A stretch of 64,000 nucleotides of DNA from CAWIHK01 sp963835935 (GCA_963835935.1 CAWIHK010000002.1:62001-126000), one strand, 5' to 3'; shown: positions 55,395-63,926, counted from the first letter of the stretch. Made by a program: numbers and translations. The notes: a model not told the origin generated them from the sequence alone.

Positions 55395-55521
55395 AACCCA
55401 TCTGGCTTCGCCCGATTCTTGTTTAAGAGAAACTCTTTTACATTAACCTGTATAAAATAAATACAATGTTCTTCAGAATTATGACCGAAGCCGCATTGGC
55501 GCTTTTCAAAGCCCGTTGGTT

Positions 55522-57034
55522 AGGTTGGTCCCGGCTGTTTTCAGTTTTTATATTGGTGGCATAGACCCCGTTTGGAAGAGTTCCATACTCTAAAACCGTC
55601 GGCTAAAGAACATCGTGCTTTTTTTCATGTTTAATGTAAGGAGTTCTTCAATGAAAAAAAAGAATCAAAAGAACAACGACAAAATTATCCGCATTGATGC
55701 ACTCAAACAAATCAATCTCAATGCCGCAGGCGTTGATGTTGGCGACAGTCAAATGTATGTCGCTGTTCCTGAAGATCGCGATGAACAGTTCGTGCGTGTT
55801 TTTGGAACGTTCACACGCGATCTAGTCGCGATTGCCCAATGGTTCAAACAATGCAACATCACTACTGTTGCAATGGAGTCAACCGGCGTCTATTGGATAC
55901 CTCTGTTTGAAATTCTTGTCGAACACGGCTTCGAGGTTCTCCTGGTCGATGCTCGTAAAATCAAAAATGTCTCCGGCAGAAAAACGGATATCCAAGACTG
56001 CCAATGGATTCAACAACTGCTTACCTACGGACTCTTGAACGGTTCATTTATTCCGGAACAGAACATTCGCGCTCTGCGCGATATGATTCGCCATAGGGCA
56101 AATCTTCTGCGCTTCCGTGCTTCTCACATCCAGCATATACAAAAAATTCTTCAACTGATGAATCTTAAACTCACCAACGTTATCTCGGATGTTACCGGCA
56201 CCACCGGTATGCACATCCTGCGCTCTATCGTTAACGGCAACACCGACCCAAAATACTTAGCATCATTTCGCGATCCACACTGTAAAAAATCTGAGCAAGA
56301 AATCGAACTCTCTCTCGAAGGAAATTATAGAAAAGAATACGTCTTCCAGCTCAAACAAATGCTCGATCTCTATAACTATTACTCTTCCCTGATTACCGAA
56401 CTGGATAACGAAACCGAAACCATGTATCGACAACTTCCTTCTCTCGTCAACCCCAAAGAACGTCCCCTGAAACCATTAAAACGAAATGTCAATAAGAAAG
56501 CCAGGAATGCGCCTTCTTTCGATCTGCGTACTCAACTCTACCGCATCACCGGCGTTGACCTTGTCCAGGTTGATGGTCTCAATACTTCTACTATCCAGGA
56601 TATTATCACCGACATCGGCACAGATATGTCGAAATGGAAAACCTCAAAACACTTCTGCTCCTGGCTTAGACTTGCTCCCAATAATAAAACAACCGGCGGA
56701 AAAGTTTTTTTCTCCCATATTCCAAAATCAAAAAATAGAGCCAATAAAGCATTACGTTTGGCTGCATTCTCTCTTGCCAATGCTAAGTGTGCCCTCGGCG
56801 CTTTCTACAGAAGAATCAGATCCAAGTATGGCGCTCCGATGGCTAACATTGCCACCGCTCACAAACTTGCACGCATTATCTATAAAATGCTTAAAGATAA
56901 AGTCGAGTATGTTGATCTTGGTGAAGACTATTATAATGAAAAATATAAAGCACGTCTTGTACGCAACCTTAAAGACAGAGCTAAATCTTTAGGTTTTCAT
57001 CTCGTCCCTGCTTCACCTTAATGAGTTTCTTGGA
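55522..57034 (+). mobile_element. IS110-family element inserted in an attC core
   Basis: About 1.5 kb. On the left the host sequence ends ...GTTGGTT at 55521; on the right it resumes AGCTGGCAAAAC at 57035. Joined, these give GTTAGCTGGCAAAAC, exactly the complement of the cassette-end core GTTTTGCCAGCTAAC at 57669-57683. The element thus split an attC core between GTT and AG. IS110/IS1111 elements are known for site-specific insertion in attC. Ends are inferred from this reconstruction, not from terminal repeats. Confidence 0.7.
55651..57021 (+). CDS. IS110-family transposase (DEDD recombinase)
   Basis: A 456-residue transposase. The N-terminal RuvC-like DEDD domain has 'AAGVDVGDSQMYVAV' (first Asp), 'VAMESTGVYW' (Glu) and 'GRKTDIQDCQWIQQLL' (Asp pair). 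The C-terminal transposase_20 domain has 'RITGVDLVQVDGL' and 'FCSWLRLAPNNKTTGGK' with the conserved serine region. TAAGGAGTTCTTCA precedes ATG 55651. It appears intact. Unlike most DDE transposases, this family uses a bridge-RNA-guided mechanism; the RNA would lie in the non-coding end, about 55522-55650. Confidence 0.92.
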   Translation: MKKKNQKNNDKIIRIDALKQINLNAAGVDVGDSQMYVAVPEDRDEQFVRVFGTFTRDLVAIAQWFKQCNITTVAMESTGVYWIPLFEILVEHGFEVLLVDARKIKNVSGRKTDIQDCQWIQQLLTYGLLNGSFIPEQNIRALRDMIRHRANLLRFRASHIQHIQKILQLMNLKLTNVISDVTGTTGMHILRSIVNGNTDPKYLASFRDPHCKKSEQEIELSLEGNYRKEYVFQLKQMLDLYNYYSSLITELDNETETMYRQLPSLVNPKERPLKPLKRNVNKKARNAPSFDLRTQLYRITGVDLVQVDGLNTSTIQDIITDIGTDMSKWKTSKHFCSWLRLAPNNKTTGGKVFFSHIPKSKNRANKALRLAAFSLANAKCALGAFYRRIRSKYGAPMANIATAHKLARIIYKMLKDKVEYVDLGEDYYNEKYKARLVRNLKDRAKSLGFHLVPASP

Positions 57035-57046
57035 AGCTGGCAAAAC

Positions 57047-57646
57047 TTATATTTCTAACCCAGCAAACACAAAAAATGATGGAGCATTTGCACGTTGATA
57101 ATCAACAATAGCAGTATATCGAAAATCTGCGCCAATAATAATATTGTTTCCCGTTGTAACTTGAATCATGATTCCAGGAGATGCACAAGGTCTTAAACCA
57201 CTTGGTGATGTTCCAAGATCATTAGTTCCAAAAGATACCTCCTCGCCCCAAAAGTTACCTTTTAATTGACCCACTCCAACGCCAACATAAGGACAGAGAA
57301 CTATTTGGTTGTTCAATGTTATGAAACGACCTACCTCAACACCATAATACTGAATTCTTGTTTCAAGAGAATACGTTACAGATTGTGTTGTTACTTCAGT
57401 GGATTCACCATTTTGAAATGTCGATGCCAAGCCAATATAGAGATTATTTTCAAACCTATAACCAAGACGAATAGCAACACCATAATTATATGGTTGTAGA
57501 GTTTTGTCGCTAATATTACTAACAGTCGTATTAGTTCCAAAACCATAACCCAATAAACCAGAGATCATCAATTTGTGTTGAGATTGTGCGTTAAGAAAAA
57601 AAGAAAACCATACGAATGGTAAAACAATAAACTGAATTCTTCGCAT
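57047..57646 (-). CDS. outer-membrane beta-barrel protein (cassette gene)
   Basis: A 199-residue protein with a signal peptide (about 1-22, 'VWFSFFLNAQSQ'). Amphipathic strands alternate as in small OmpA/OprF-like barrels ('YNYGVAIRLGYRFENNLYIG', 'YGVEVGRFITLNNQIVLC', 'YVGVGVGQLKG'), and the terminal 'FFVFAGLEI' resembles a BAM-recognised C-terminal strand. AGGAACCAAATT precedes ATG 57646. It forms one cassette-like unit whose 3' core was split by the IS110 element. Confidence 0.75.
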   Translation of the reverse strand: MRRIQFIVLPFVWFSFFLNAQSQHKLMISGLLGYGFGTNTTVSNISDKTLQPYNYGVAIRLGYRFENNLYIGLASTFQNGESTEVTTQSVTYSLETRIQYYGVEVGRFITLNNQIVLCPYVGVGVGQLKGNFWGEEVSFGTNDLGTSPSGLRPCASPGIMIQVTTGNNIIIGADFRYTAIVDYQRANAPSFFVFAGLEI

Positions 57647-57667
57647 AATTTGGTTCCTGGGTCTTTT

Positions 57668-57802
57668 GGTTTTGCCAGCTAACGGACCGGAGCTAAGCTG
57701 CGGCGACGTGCAGCCAGTTCCATGTAGAATACACGCGCGGCAGACATTGCCTTTTCCTTAAAAAAATTTTTTAGCGCGTGGCCAAATCATCGACGGCTGG
57801 TT
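57668..57802. repeat. attC-like element F, right end at an IS110 junction
   Basis: The left core CAGCTAAC (57676-57683) is followed by GGACCGGAGC and the purine-rich text seen in other elements. The right end reads CGACGGCTGGTT at 57802, where an RRRY core tail is missing and IS110-type sequence begins, so a second insertion at a GTT core is likely. Confidence 0.5.
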
Positions 57803-58960
57803 CCGTCAGCTTGAGCGACTGGATATTATCAAAAAGGAATCTCCCGATTATGTACATTGCTCATTGTCGAAGTAAACAACATTCACGATCTCAGCCAAAG
57901 GCTGATGCGCCTCAGGCGCAAAAGGAGATTCCCATGTATTACTCAGGTATCGATCTGCATTCTGATAACTCGTATATCACAACCGTTGATGACAACGGTA
58001 CTATCGTCAAACAACAACGCATTGAAAATATCGATCAGTGTTTGCTCGACTATTTCCAGTCCCTGCCCGGCTCTCATCAAGCTGTCGTCGAATCGACTAC
58101 CGGTTGGTACTGGCTCAACGATCTTCTCAGCGATCACGGTATCGAACTCGTTCTTGCTCATGCCAAATATCTCAAAGCCATCAGTTATGCTAAAGTTAAA
58201 ACAGATAAAGTTGATTCGCAAACCCTCGCCATACTTTTACGACAGAATCTTATTCCACGCGCTCACAAAATCAGTCGTGAATTGCGAGGACTGCGCGATA
58301 CCATGCGCATTCGTCTACGCCTTGTCCAGCAACACTCCGATACCTTGCGTCGTCTCAAAAGCATTCATGCAAAGTTTAACGGCTCTGTACCTGATCCATA
58401 TCGATTCCAACTCGCCGTCTTAGAACATACACGCGATACACTTGCCGAACAAATTCTTGCACTTGAAAAATCTCTTCATCCTGTCCTTATTCCAAACGAT
58501 GATATCCAACGACTTCTCTACATTCCCGGTATTGGCAAGCTCTCTGCCTTTACCATCTACTTAGAGATCGACGGCATCGAACGCTTCGATTCAGATAAAC
58601 ATTTTGTCTCCTATTGCCGTCTCGTGCCCGCAGCCGATAACTCCAATCGCTCTATGCATCATCGCTCAAGTAAAGACGGCAATAAATATCTTAAGATCGC
58701 TTTCTCCGATGCTGCTGTTCATGCCATTCAATATTATGCAGAATACAAACGCTTCTATCTGAAACGTGCCAGGCGTTCCGGACAAGCCATCGCTCGCGCT
58801 TGTGTTGCCAAAGAACTTGCTAAGATTGTCTATTATGTCTTAACGAACAAATCACAATATAAAGGATTTAAAGGTCAACCGATTAGTCGACAAAAATCAC
58901 AGCAATGGCCGCGTGTGCAAAGCCCGGATGCCTAACTGATTGCCACAAGAGCATCGTGCG
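57803..58960 (+). mobile_element. second IS110-family element (right end uncertain)
   Basis: The transposase gene at 57934-58935 lies about 130 bp inside the junction ...CTGGTT/CC at 57802. The right boundary could not be located; 58936-59214 contains non-coding sequence that may belong to the element (its structured RNA end) or to the host cassette. Confidence 0.6.
57934..58935 (+). CDS. IS110-family transposase, divergent subgroup
   Basis: A 333-residue transposase. 'YSGIDLHSDNSYITTV' has the first catalytic Asp, 'AVVESTTGWYW' the Glu, and 'KVKTDKVDSQTLAILLRQ' the Asp pair. The C-terminal domain has 'LLYIPGIGKLSAFTIYLEI' and 'HRSSKDGNKYLKIAF' with the conserved Ser. AAAGGAGATTCCC precedes ATG 57934; the frame extends upstream to 57778, but that part is not transposase-like. 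It is 120 residues shorter than the first IS110 protein and belongs to a different subgroup, so the two insertions are independent. Confidence 0.9.
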   Translation: MYYSGIDLHSDNSYITTVDDNGTIVKQQRIENIDQCLLDYFQSLPGSHQAVVESTTGWYWLNDLLSDHGIELVLAHAKYLKAISYAKVKTDKVDSQTLAILLRQNLIPRAHKISRELRGLRDTMRIRLRLVQQHSDTLRRLKSIHAKFNGSVPDPYRFQLAVLEHTRDTLAEQILALEKSLHPVLIPNDDIQRLLYIPGIGKLSAFTIYLEIDGIERFDSDKHFVSYCRLVPAADNSNRSMHHRSSKDGNKYLKIAFSDAAVHAIQYYAEYKRFYLKRARRSGQAIARACVAKELAKIVYYVLTNKSQYKGFKGQPISRQKSQQWPRVQSPDA

Positions 58961-59214
58961 CTGGATTGGGACTGCACACGTTGTGCCGTTTTAATATCTG
59001 GGTCTCAGTTGCTGAGAAGCGAATGGCTTGACGGTTCTCTCTTTACACAAGATCATTCGTTTACCCGTAAAATGGTTTGGACGTCATTGCCTTTCACGTG
59101 ATATCCATTCGATAGAACACGCGGCTTTCGTCATTATGTGATATCGATCGGGGTTGGTCGTCAACAAATGTCAATGAACAATCCGCATCCCGAGTGTTCG
59201 GGACGCATCGGGAG

Positions 59215-59262
59215 AATATTATTTACTTGACTCTGTCCTTTTTAAAATGGTTAGGCGGCAGA
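59215..59262. repeat. attC-like element G, right end
   Basis: GTTAGGC (59250-59256) is followed by GGCAGAATT. The 34 bp before the core match element A (45440-45474) with a single substitution. The left half of this element was not found, probably displaced by the second IS110 element. Confidence 0.55.
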
Positions 59263-59306
59263 ATTTATTTCTTAACTTATTGCTTTAGTAATATTTCAAA
59301 AATTGA

Positions 59307-59903
59307 TCAAATGAATTTTAATATTTTGCATATGCCCAACATAAATGCAATAAATCCAATGGAAAAAACGACAATTGCGGTATACTTAGAATACCTATAT
59401 GTACGTTCACCAGATTTTACACGCTCCCACTCCAACTTTAGAAGTGGTTTTGTTTGTTTTCTCAAGGTTGCACAGCATTCTGCTACTTCAGAGAATTCTG
59501 CTTTGGAAAATTTATCACGACAAACTTCGAGAGCAGATAAAAAATCGCTATTTATTTCTTTAGCATTATTCTTTTTTTCATTTTCATTTATTCGGAAGAT
59601 TATGTCATTGTAAGTTTCATTTATCTTTGAATATGATTCTTCAACACCCTTTGTCATTTCAAATCTATTATGTTTTGAAGGATCTTGTGCAAGATATGCT
59701 GTGTATAAATGTGATAAATAATATAAAGTTGAAATATGTTTTGATATAGAATCACGTAATGAATTTATCCATTCTTGCCTAAATTCTGAGATTTTCTGTT
59801 CTTTTGAAGATATAAGATTGACGAATGAAAAAAATCCGCCAACAAGAGCAGCAAATAATACACCAACCAACGTAACAAGATGATTATTGATGTGAGAATC
59901 CAT
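59307..59903 (-). CDS. two-TM membrane protein with cytoplasmic coiled coil (cassette gene)
   Basis: A 198-residue protein. TM1 is at about 9-29 ('VTLVGVLFAALVGGFFSFV'), a long helical central part with cysteines at 119-145 follows, and TM2 is at about 174-194 ('YTAIVVFSIGFIAFMLGIC'). No family is recognised; the layout recalls small membrane sensors or defence-associated two-TM proteins, but this is only topology. GGAGGGAAC precedes ATG 59903, directly behind the core GTTAGGCGGCAGAATT. Both ends of the unit carry the same core in opposite orientation. Confidence 0.7.
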   Translation of the reverse strand: MDSHINNHLVTLVGVLFAALVGGFFSFVNLISSKEQKISEFRQEWINSLRDSISKHISTLYYLSHLYTAYLAQDPSKHNRFEMTKGVEESYSKINETYNDIIFRINENEKKNNAKEINSDFLSALEVCRDKFSKAEFSEVAECCATLRKQTKPLLKLEWERVKSGERTYRYSKYTAIVVFSIGFIAFMLGICKILKFI

Positions 59904-59918
59904 GTTCCCTCCTCAATT

Positions 59919-59935
59919 CTGCCGCCTAACTACTG
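59919..59935. repeat. attC-like core H, outer end of the array
   Basis: AATTCTGCCGCCTAAC is the exact complement of GTTAGGCGGCAGAATT at 59250-59265. The two mark the ends of a cassette of about 680 bp (59251-59929). No further cassette is visible to the right. Confidence 0.6.
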
Positions 59936-60103
59936 TTTATATGGTTTCGGTCTAAGACCGCTGATGAAGTTTACCCCTGGATATGTTTCAATTATCATCA
60001 TTCTATAGAAAATATTTTTATTTGCTTTTGGAGATGTGCAACGTATTACCACGAAAATGTAACTGCTTATTTTGAAAGAAGCAATAGTTGGAATGACGAA
60101 TTA

Positions 60104-60168
60104 CGAATGTCGAATGTCGAATTGAGAACGGCTTTGAGGAAATCATACACATTAATTCCACGAATTAT
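60104..60168 (+). repeat. 65-bp direct repeat, copy 1
   Basis: Starts CGAATGTCGAATGTCGAATT and includes AACGGCTTTGAGGAAATC. It matches 60291-60355 at most positions. It lies in a non-coding stretch (59936-60730) with no supported gene. Confidence 0.7.
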
Positions 60169-60290
60169 AAAATAGATTTTTTAATCCAGCAATTTTTTGA
60201 TCAACCAAAATTAGTGAAAATCTCCCAAAGGGATTACTGCGTAAGTGGCATTATTTCTCTGCTATTTCAACAATAAAGTAAAAGAGAATT

Positions 60291-60355
60291 CGAATGTCGA
60301 GTGTCGAATTGAAAACGGCTTTGAGGAAATCGTCCACACTAATTCTACGGATTAT
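60291..60355 (+). repeat. 65-bp direct repeat, copy 2
   Basis: Same length and order as 60104-60168, 187 bp downstream, with scattered substitutions. The duplication is therefore not very recent. Confidence 0.7.
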
Positions 60356-60400
60356 TTTTATTCCAAAAATAATCCCGATTCATTCATCGATACAGCTCAG

Positions 60401-60510
60401 CCGCCGCCACACTTGTTATAGACCCCTCTTGTGTTCTCCCCTTGAAATCACAAAAAATGTGGGCCGCAAAAAACGCGGAAAGGGGAGAAATTTTGTGTGT
60501 GGCGGCGGGA
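60401..60510. repeat. 110-bp palindromic MITE-like element, copy 1
   Basis: Terminal inverted repeats CCGCCGCCACAC and GTGTGGCGGCGG flank an inner CTCCCCTT...AAGGGGAG pair. A long hairpin results. No coding capacity. A second diverged copy is at 60743-60852. Confidence 0.65.
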
Positions 60511-60742
60511 GTGTCTATTTAAGCGAATTCTAAAGCGCGGTACATGAATATCAATTGCCGTTGTTATATGTTTTGGAACGTAATTTTATTTCGTATGTGT
60601 TATAATCGTAAGATCATTGCTGTTCAAGAAAAAGTGCATTCTCGTTGCATATAATTTATTATCGAAATTTATTTATGACACGTACGATGAATAAAAAATA
60701 GTTATGCTTCAAAAATAATAATTCGTTTGTTTAATGATATGC

Positions 60743-60852
60743 TGTCGCCGTTGCGCAAATTATAAACCCTCTTGTGTTCTCCCCTTCAGAACCCACAAAA
60801 AACGTTGGCCGCAAAGAACGTGGAAAGGGGAGATGTTTTGTGTGCGGTGACG
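60743..60852. repeat. 110-bp palindromic MITE-like element, copy 2
   Basis: It shares CCCTCTTGTGTTCTCCCCTT and AAAGGGGAGA blocks with copy 1 in the same order and orientation. The terminal repeats are less perfect (GTCGCCGTTGCGCA/TGTGCGGTGACGG). It forms the 3' part of the heptad-repeat frame ending at 60731, so it probably inserted into and truncated that frame. Confidence 0.62.
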
Positions 60853-60937
60853 GGAATGCTAAAATCATCTGTGACACAGTTTCTTGAATAGCCCCATCGA
60901 CGTTTATACAAAATATCTTACAGTCTCTTTCACGGTT

Positions 60938-61300
60938 CATTTCTATCCTTCGAGACCGCATTTCTTCAGCCTTATCAAGCATTTCTTCTCTTCGAACTGA
61001 CATTGCGTCAGGCCGCGGGCTTATTTCTTTACTCTTAATTGTCATTTCTTGACTTCATCTGGTCATTTCTTGAGATCAAGGGAACATTTCTTTACCTCAA
61101 GATGTCATTTCTTCACGCGCACATCTCATTCCTTCAATCTTGATAGTCATTTCTTTGATCTCGAATATCATTTCTCGTGAGCGAGACTGCATTTCTTCGT
61201 TCTGACAGTTCATTTCTTTCAATCGAGATCTCATTTCTTCATCATCACACTTCATTGTGTGAGTTCAAACTGCCATTGCGTCATGCGTGAAACTTATTTC
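60938..61300 (-). repeat. 21-bp phased repeat array, 18 units (heptad-coding)
   Basis: CATTTCTT or a close variant starts at 60938, 60959, 60980, 61001, 61022, 61043 and on to 61295, always 21 bp apart with no indel. On the minus strand units read ATG-x5-GAA, that is Met-x5-Glu heptads ('MLDKAEE', 'MRSRRIE', 'MSVRREE'). Four units (near 61055, 61076, 61097 and 61265) carry an in-frame TGA. A 104-codon frame (61045-60731) therefore remains open only through the last units and the adjoining MITE-like element. Probably a decayed repeat-protein gene. Confidence 0.8.
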
Positions 61301-61375
61301 ACTGTTCTTAGAAGTTTTGACATTCCAATTCGTGTAATTAGTGGCAAAATAATCGGGTGCTGTTTAGAATAATTT

Positions 61376-62671
61376 CTAGGATAGTCCGATTCTCCGGAAA
61401 ATATAATCCACGTGCTTCGTACTTTTTTGGAGATCGAAAAGCTCGTCGAGTTCGGATGCGGAAACACAACCTGTCACTTCCGGGTCTTTTTTCAACAAGT
61501 CGATGAATTCCTGTTTCGATTTCCATACCTCCATTGCACTGCGCTGGACGATGCGGTAGGCATCCTCGCGTTTCATGCCGCGTTGAGTCAATGCCAGCAA
61601 TAATGTCTGGGAAAAGATAAGTCCGTGGGTCAGGTTCAAATTCTTCAACATATTTTCCGGATAGACCAAAAGATTTTCAAAAATCTTCGTCGACAGATGA
61701 AGCATGTAATCCAGCAAAATACAACTATCAGGAATCACTATCCGTTCAACAGACGAATGAGTAATATCGCGTTCATGCCATAAAGCGATATTTTCCATCG
61801 CGGCAAGTGCGTTGCCGCGAAGCACGCGTGCCAATCCGGCTATACGTTCGCAAGTGATCGGATTTCTTTTATGCGGCATCGCGGACGAACCTTTTTGTCC
61901 TTTCGAGAAAAATTCTTCCGCTTCAAGCACTTCGGTTTTTTGCATGTGGCGAATTTCGGTCGCGAATTTCTCGAGCGAAGAACCGATCAAAGCCAACGTT
62001 GTCATGAATTCGGCATGACGATCACGCTGAAGGATTTGCGTGGAAACGGGTGCGGGCTGCAACCCGAGTTTCTCACAAACATATTCTTCAACTCTCGGGC
62101 TCAAATGTTCGTAAGTTCCAACAGCTCCGGAAATCATGCCGACAGATACAGTCTCGATGGCTTTTTTCAACCGGTCGATGTTACGCTTGATTTCTTCGTA
62201 CCATAATGCAAACTTCAAGCCCATCGTCACAAGTTCAGCATGTATCCCGTGTGTTCGTCCGACCATGATTGTATTCTTAAACTCAACGGCCCGGCGCGCA
62301 AAAATTATTTGCAATCCTTCCAGTCCTTTAAGAAGCAAGTCGCCCGATTGTTTCATCTGAATTGCGAGGGCAGTATCGAGTACATCCGATGAAGTCATAC
62401 CGAGATGTATAAAACGAGATTCCGGCCCGACATATTCCCCGACGTTCGTCAAAAAAGCAATCACGTCGTGTTTTACTTCTTCTTCGATCTCAAGTACGCG
62501 TTTGATATCGAAGGCTGCTTTCTTGCGAATTATTTCGACTGCTTCGGCCGGGATAACTCCGAGTTCAGCCTGAGCTTCACATGCAAGAATTTCAATTTCG
62601 AGCCAAAGAGAAAATTTATTCTGATCTGTCCAGATGGCTCCCATTGCGGGGCGCGTATATCGATCAATCAT
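61376..62671 (-). CDS. purB: adenylosuccinate lyase
   Basis: A 431-residue homotetrameric lyase of the fumarase/aspartase superfamily. It catalyses two steps of purine synthesis: SAICAR to AICAR, and adenylosuccinate to AMP. 'RYTRPAMGAIWTDQNKFSLW' at 4-23 is the typical N terminus. 'HLGMTSSDVLDTA' at 89-101, 'GRTHGIHAE' at 138-146 and the signature 'GSSAMPHKRNP' at 261-271 (catalytic Ser in the flexible loop) are intact. AAGGACTCCTTCC precedes the ATG. It follows the DegP gene by 30 bp and may share its transcript. Confidence 0.96.
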   Translation of the reverse strand: MIDRYTRPAMGAIWTDQNKFSLWLEIEILACEAQAELGVIPAEAVEIIRKKAAFDIKRVLEIEEEVKHDVIAFLTNVGEYVGPESRFIHLGMTSSDVLDTALAIQMKQSGDLLLKGLEGLQIIFARRAVEFKNTIMVGRTHGIHAELVTMGLKFALWYEEIKRNIDRLKKAIETVSVGMISGAVGTYEHLSPRVEEYVCEKLGLQPAPVSTQILQRDRHAEFMTTLALIGSSLEKFATEIRHMQKTEVLEAEEFFSKGQKGSSAMPHKRNPITCERIAGLARVLRGNALAAMENIALWHERDITHSSVERIVIPDSCILLDYMLHLSTKIFENLLVYPENMLKNLNLTHGLIFSQTLLLALTQRGMKREDAYRIVQRSAMEVWKSKQEFIDLLKKDPEVTGCVSASELDELFDLQKSTKHVDYIFRRIGLS

Positions 62672-62701
62672 GGAAGGAGTCCTTTCTTCTATGCAGCAAT
62701 C

Positions 62702-63910
62702 TTATTTTTTTTGTTTTTCAAGTTTCAATGAAAGTGTGACGTCCTTTTGGTCGCGCAGCACCTTCATCTTGACAACGTCGCCTGTACGGGCATCATTCAA
62801 AATTTCGAAAATAGATTCTTCATTCACGACTTTCGTTCCATTTATTTCTAGAATGACGTCACCCGGCTGTAAACCAGCTTTTTCGCCAGGACTATTTCGC
62901 TGAACATCGCTGACTATCACGCCGTCCGTTGAATTCATCCCGAGCAATTTTGCCATTCGATTATCGATTGTCTGAACCCTGACGCCGGTCCAGAAATCGC
63001 GCTCGATTTTTCCGTTCTTCTTCAGTGGTTCAATAATCTTCTTAACTCGATTAATCGGAATTGCAAAACCGTATCCGACGTAGGTTTGAGTATAACCGCC
63101 GGTGAAAATCAGAGTATTCATTCCAATCACTTCACCATCCATATTCACGAGCGGGCCGCCGCTGTTACCCTTGTTAATTTGCGCGTTGGTCGCAATCATG
63201 TCGCGGTACACCCGTCCTTCGTCTCCTTGCAGCTTCATCCCGAGTGAACTAACAATGCCGTTGGTCACAATCGGTTTATCATTGATGTCGAATAACCCGA
63301 AAGGATTTCCGAAGGCAACAACATCTTCACCGACCATGATGTCGTCCGAATCTCCCAATTTCAAAAACGGAAAATTCTCGCCGTCAATTTTCAACAGAGC
63401 AATATCCCCGACACGATCGCTGCCGACAAGTTTTGCCTTGTATTGTTTTTTATTGGTGAGTGTAACTGTAATTTCGTTCGCACTGCCTGCAACATGATCG
63501 TTCGTCAGAAGATATCCATCGGAAGAAATGATGAAGCCGGATCCGAGTCCCTGTACTTCTTGTTTGAACGTTCGCGGTTCTCGCTTCCCGAAAAATTGTT
63601 CGAAGAAAGGATCGTTAAAAAAATTCTGGAATGGATCCTGATATTGATACTCATGCACTTCTTTCACCGTAATACCTACAACGGCCGGACTCGCAGCCGA
63701 AGCAACTCGCGTTATCGCAGTCCGGCGATTCTCCCGATTTGACGATTTAGTTGTTTCCTGCTGATAATTTGCAGGGGCAAGATCATAACTGCGTGAATTA
63801 TTTCCGTAATAATCTGATGGGTGTGTGGGTGTAGTCATTCGACCAAGCATAAAACCAACTCCCCCAAAAACAACCAATATGGCGAACATTATTGCCAGCC
63901 GCCGTCCCAT
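62702..63910 (-). CDS. DegP/HtrA-family serine protease with one PDZ domain
   Basis: A 402-residue periplasmic protease anchored by an N-terminal TM (about 5-24). The trypsin-like domain has the complete triad H139 ('LTNDHVAG'), D169 ('VGDIALLKI') and S250 ('NKGNSGGPL'). A single PDZ domain lies at about 300-395 ('GEKAGLQPGDVILEINGTKV'), as in DegS-like forms. It degrades or refolds misfolded envelope proteins. ATG 63910 has GGAGGT 8 nt upstream; the longer TTG frame (63940) would overlap the upstream gene. The linker 90-115 is rich in Phe, Gln and Asn. Confidence 0.93.
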   Translation of the reverse strand: MGRRLAIMFAILVVFGGVGFMLGRMTTPTHPSDYYGNNSRSYDLAPANYQQETTKSSNRENRRTAITRVASAASPAVVGITVKEVHEYQYQDPFQNFFNDPFFEQFFGKREPRTFKQEVQGLGSGFIISSDGYLLTNDHVAGSANEITVTLTNKKQYKAKLVGSDRVGDIALLKIDGENFPFLKLGDSDDIMVGEDVVAFGNPFGLFDINDKPIVTNGIVSSLGMKLQGDEGRVYRDMIATNAQINKGNSGGPLVNMDGEVIGMNTLIFTGGYTQTYVGYGFAIPINRVKKIIEPLKKNGKIERDFWTGVRVQTIDNRMAKLLGMNSTDGVIVSDVQRNSPGEKAGLQPGDVILEINGTKVVNEESIFEILNDARTGDVVKMKVLRDQKDVTLSLKLEKQKK

Positions 63911-63926
63911 ACTAAAGTACCTCCAT

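Noticed and set aside
58930..58944. GCCTAAC at the end of the second IS110 transposase as a further attC core
   Set aside because: It is formed by the last codons and stop of the transposase and has no paired inner arm.
60938..61300. CRISPR array
   Set aside because: Period is 21 bp with only about 8 conserved bases and no repeat-spacer structure; no cas genes nearby.
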